This document shows, piece by piece, positions 11,553 to 12,249 of a stretch of DNA of 12,249 nt (position 1 is the first letter of the stretch; each line of letters begins with the position of its first letter). The notes below the pieces were generated by a model, which was given only the letters and a program-made list of their open reading frames with translations, did not search any database and was not told the origin of the DNA. The translations under genes and the position numbers were made by a program. The stretch is from contig SKXG01000335.1 in assembly GCA_007128525.1 (NCBI GenBank), positions 1-12,249 of the forward strand, read 5' to 3'. This stretch comes from Pseudomonadales bacterium. GTDB lineage: Bacteria; Pseudomonadota; Gammaproteobacteria; Pseudomonadales; Azotimanducaceae.

Positions 11553-12249
11553 CGTTCAAAGCGCCAATACTTCACCGGCATTCCTTCGTCGACCTCAACC
11601 GCATGCAGCCCCACCGCCGCCGCCTTGTCGACCAGATCAAACTGGTGCCAGGCGGCGAGGAAGGGCTCATACAGGCGTCTGACCAGTCCCCGGAAGTACA
11701 ACCCGCGCCAGCCCCAGTGCCGGACCAGGCGCCCCAATGGCCAGTGCATCTGCACCGGCGACGGTTCCGCAATCACCAGCTGGCCACCGGGACGCAGCAC
11801 GCGGGCCACTTCGGCAAGCGCGCGCTGCAGATAGCGCGGCGGAATTTCGTGGAATACAAAGTGCACCGCAACGCCGTCGCACCAGGCATCCGGCAGCGGC
11901 AGGTCCTCGACGATCCCCTGCAGTAAGGGCAGCTCCGGGTAACTGTTGGCGGCATGGATGAGCAGATAGGGTGACGGCTCCAGGCCCCAGACTTCCGCTG
12001 CCCCGGCGGCCCGGATCTGTGCCGCTGTGCTGCCGCCGCCGGTACCGACATCCAGCACGCGCTGACAACCCGCCAGGTCCTGCGCAATCCGGCTCCGGGA
12101 ACGCCGCGTCTCGCCCAGCATTGAGATGTCAAAACCGCGCAGATAACCGCGCGTGATGTGCCTGGAAAAGTTACCGTTGGGCAGGCCATGAAACTCCTGC
12201 AACAGATAGGGCGGCAATAGCGCCCGGCCAGGCAGGTCGGGCGGCAGGC
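11519..12249 (-). CDS. Class I SAM-dependent methyltransferase, start outside window
   Basis: At least 240 codons of a methyltransferase; the frame stays open to the right edge, so the true start is probably beyond it. A TTG at 12217 is in frame but has no special claim. Numbering from that codon, [12 protein letters not shown] (7-18) forms the lead-in, motif [11 protein letters not shown] is 54-63, the acidic residue ending strand 2 is Glu80, [11 protein letters not shown] (104-114) is motif II, and [13 protein letters not shown] (140-152) is motif III. This is the Methyltransf_11 type fold. A lengthened region follows with [14 protein letters not shown] (159-172), which may be an amphipathic lid. 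The methyl acceptor is unknown. The last 34 bp lie antisense to the end of aroA. Fold certain, substrate unknown. Confidence 0.92.
   Translation of the reverse strand, partial: LPPDLPGRALLPPYLLQEFHGLPNGNFSRHITRGYLRGFDISMLGETRRSRSRIAQDLAGCQRVLDVGTGGGSTAAQIRAAGAAEVWGLEPSPYLLIHAANSYPELPLLQGIVEDLPLPDAWCDGVAVHFVFHEIPPRYLQRALAEVARVLRPGGQLVIAEPSPVQMHWPLGRLVRHWGWRGLYFRGLVRRLYEPFLAAWHQFDLVDKAAAVGLHAVEVDEGMPVKYWRFERQAQISAKRSK

Overview
The window is about 12.2 kb of high-GC bacterial chromosome, densely coding on both strands. It looks like a gammaproteobacterium: it has a Syd protein (SecY-interacting, mostly found in Gammaproteobacteria), a GreB elongation factor and an E. coli-type AroA. Two predicted lipoproteins with poly-serine linkers after the lipid cysteine suggest a marine or halophilic lineage, but that is inference and I cannot name a genus. 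I see no rRNA, tRNA, CRISPR array, transposase or phage gene. The two window ends cut through genes.

Layout. Positions 1-1981 (minus strand) hold the start of a lipoprotein with an 18-bp coding tandem repeat, a gene-free stretch with a clear intrinsic terminator, and a lipoprotein made of four DUF4397 modules. Just upstream of the latter, four CGTGA repeats at an exact 11-bp period resemble an OmpR/PhoB-type binding array. A LysR-family regulator (2100-2981, minus) diverges from a short citrate-synthase-family enzyme (3158-4270, plus); the spacer carries a sigma-70-like promoter and two perfect palindromes. The enzyme has Glu where the family has its catalytic Asp. A two-gene minus-strand unit follows (GNAT acetyltransferase and a DUF7832-like protein), then a short-chain dehydrogenase (5347-6069, plus), a two-helix membrane protein of unknown role (minus) and greB (plus).

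Positions 7388-9666 form a compact four-gene plus-strand operon: an exported EF-hand protein, an ECF sigma factor, a one-helix membrane protein placed like an anti-sigma factor, and a membrane-anchored, helical, Metal_resist/CnrX-like periplasmic protein. Gaps are 8 bp or less, or genes overlap. This is the most interesting unit: it has the logic of CnrYXH signalling (sigma, anti-sigma, periplasmic sensor) with a calcium-binding-type protein in first position and no efflux pump nearby. A sensory role is inferred.

Positions 9688-12249 hold syd (minus), aroA (plus, only 17 bp from the syd start) and a partial SAM-dependent methyltransferase (minus) whose 3' end overlaps the aroA 3' end by 34 bp. 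Four convergent pairs in the window are packed tail to tail with at most 24 bp between stops, and none has an evident intrinsic terminator.
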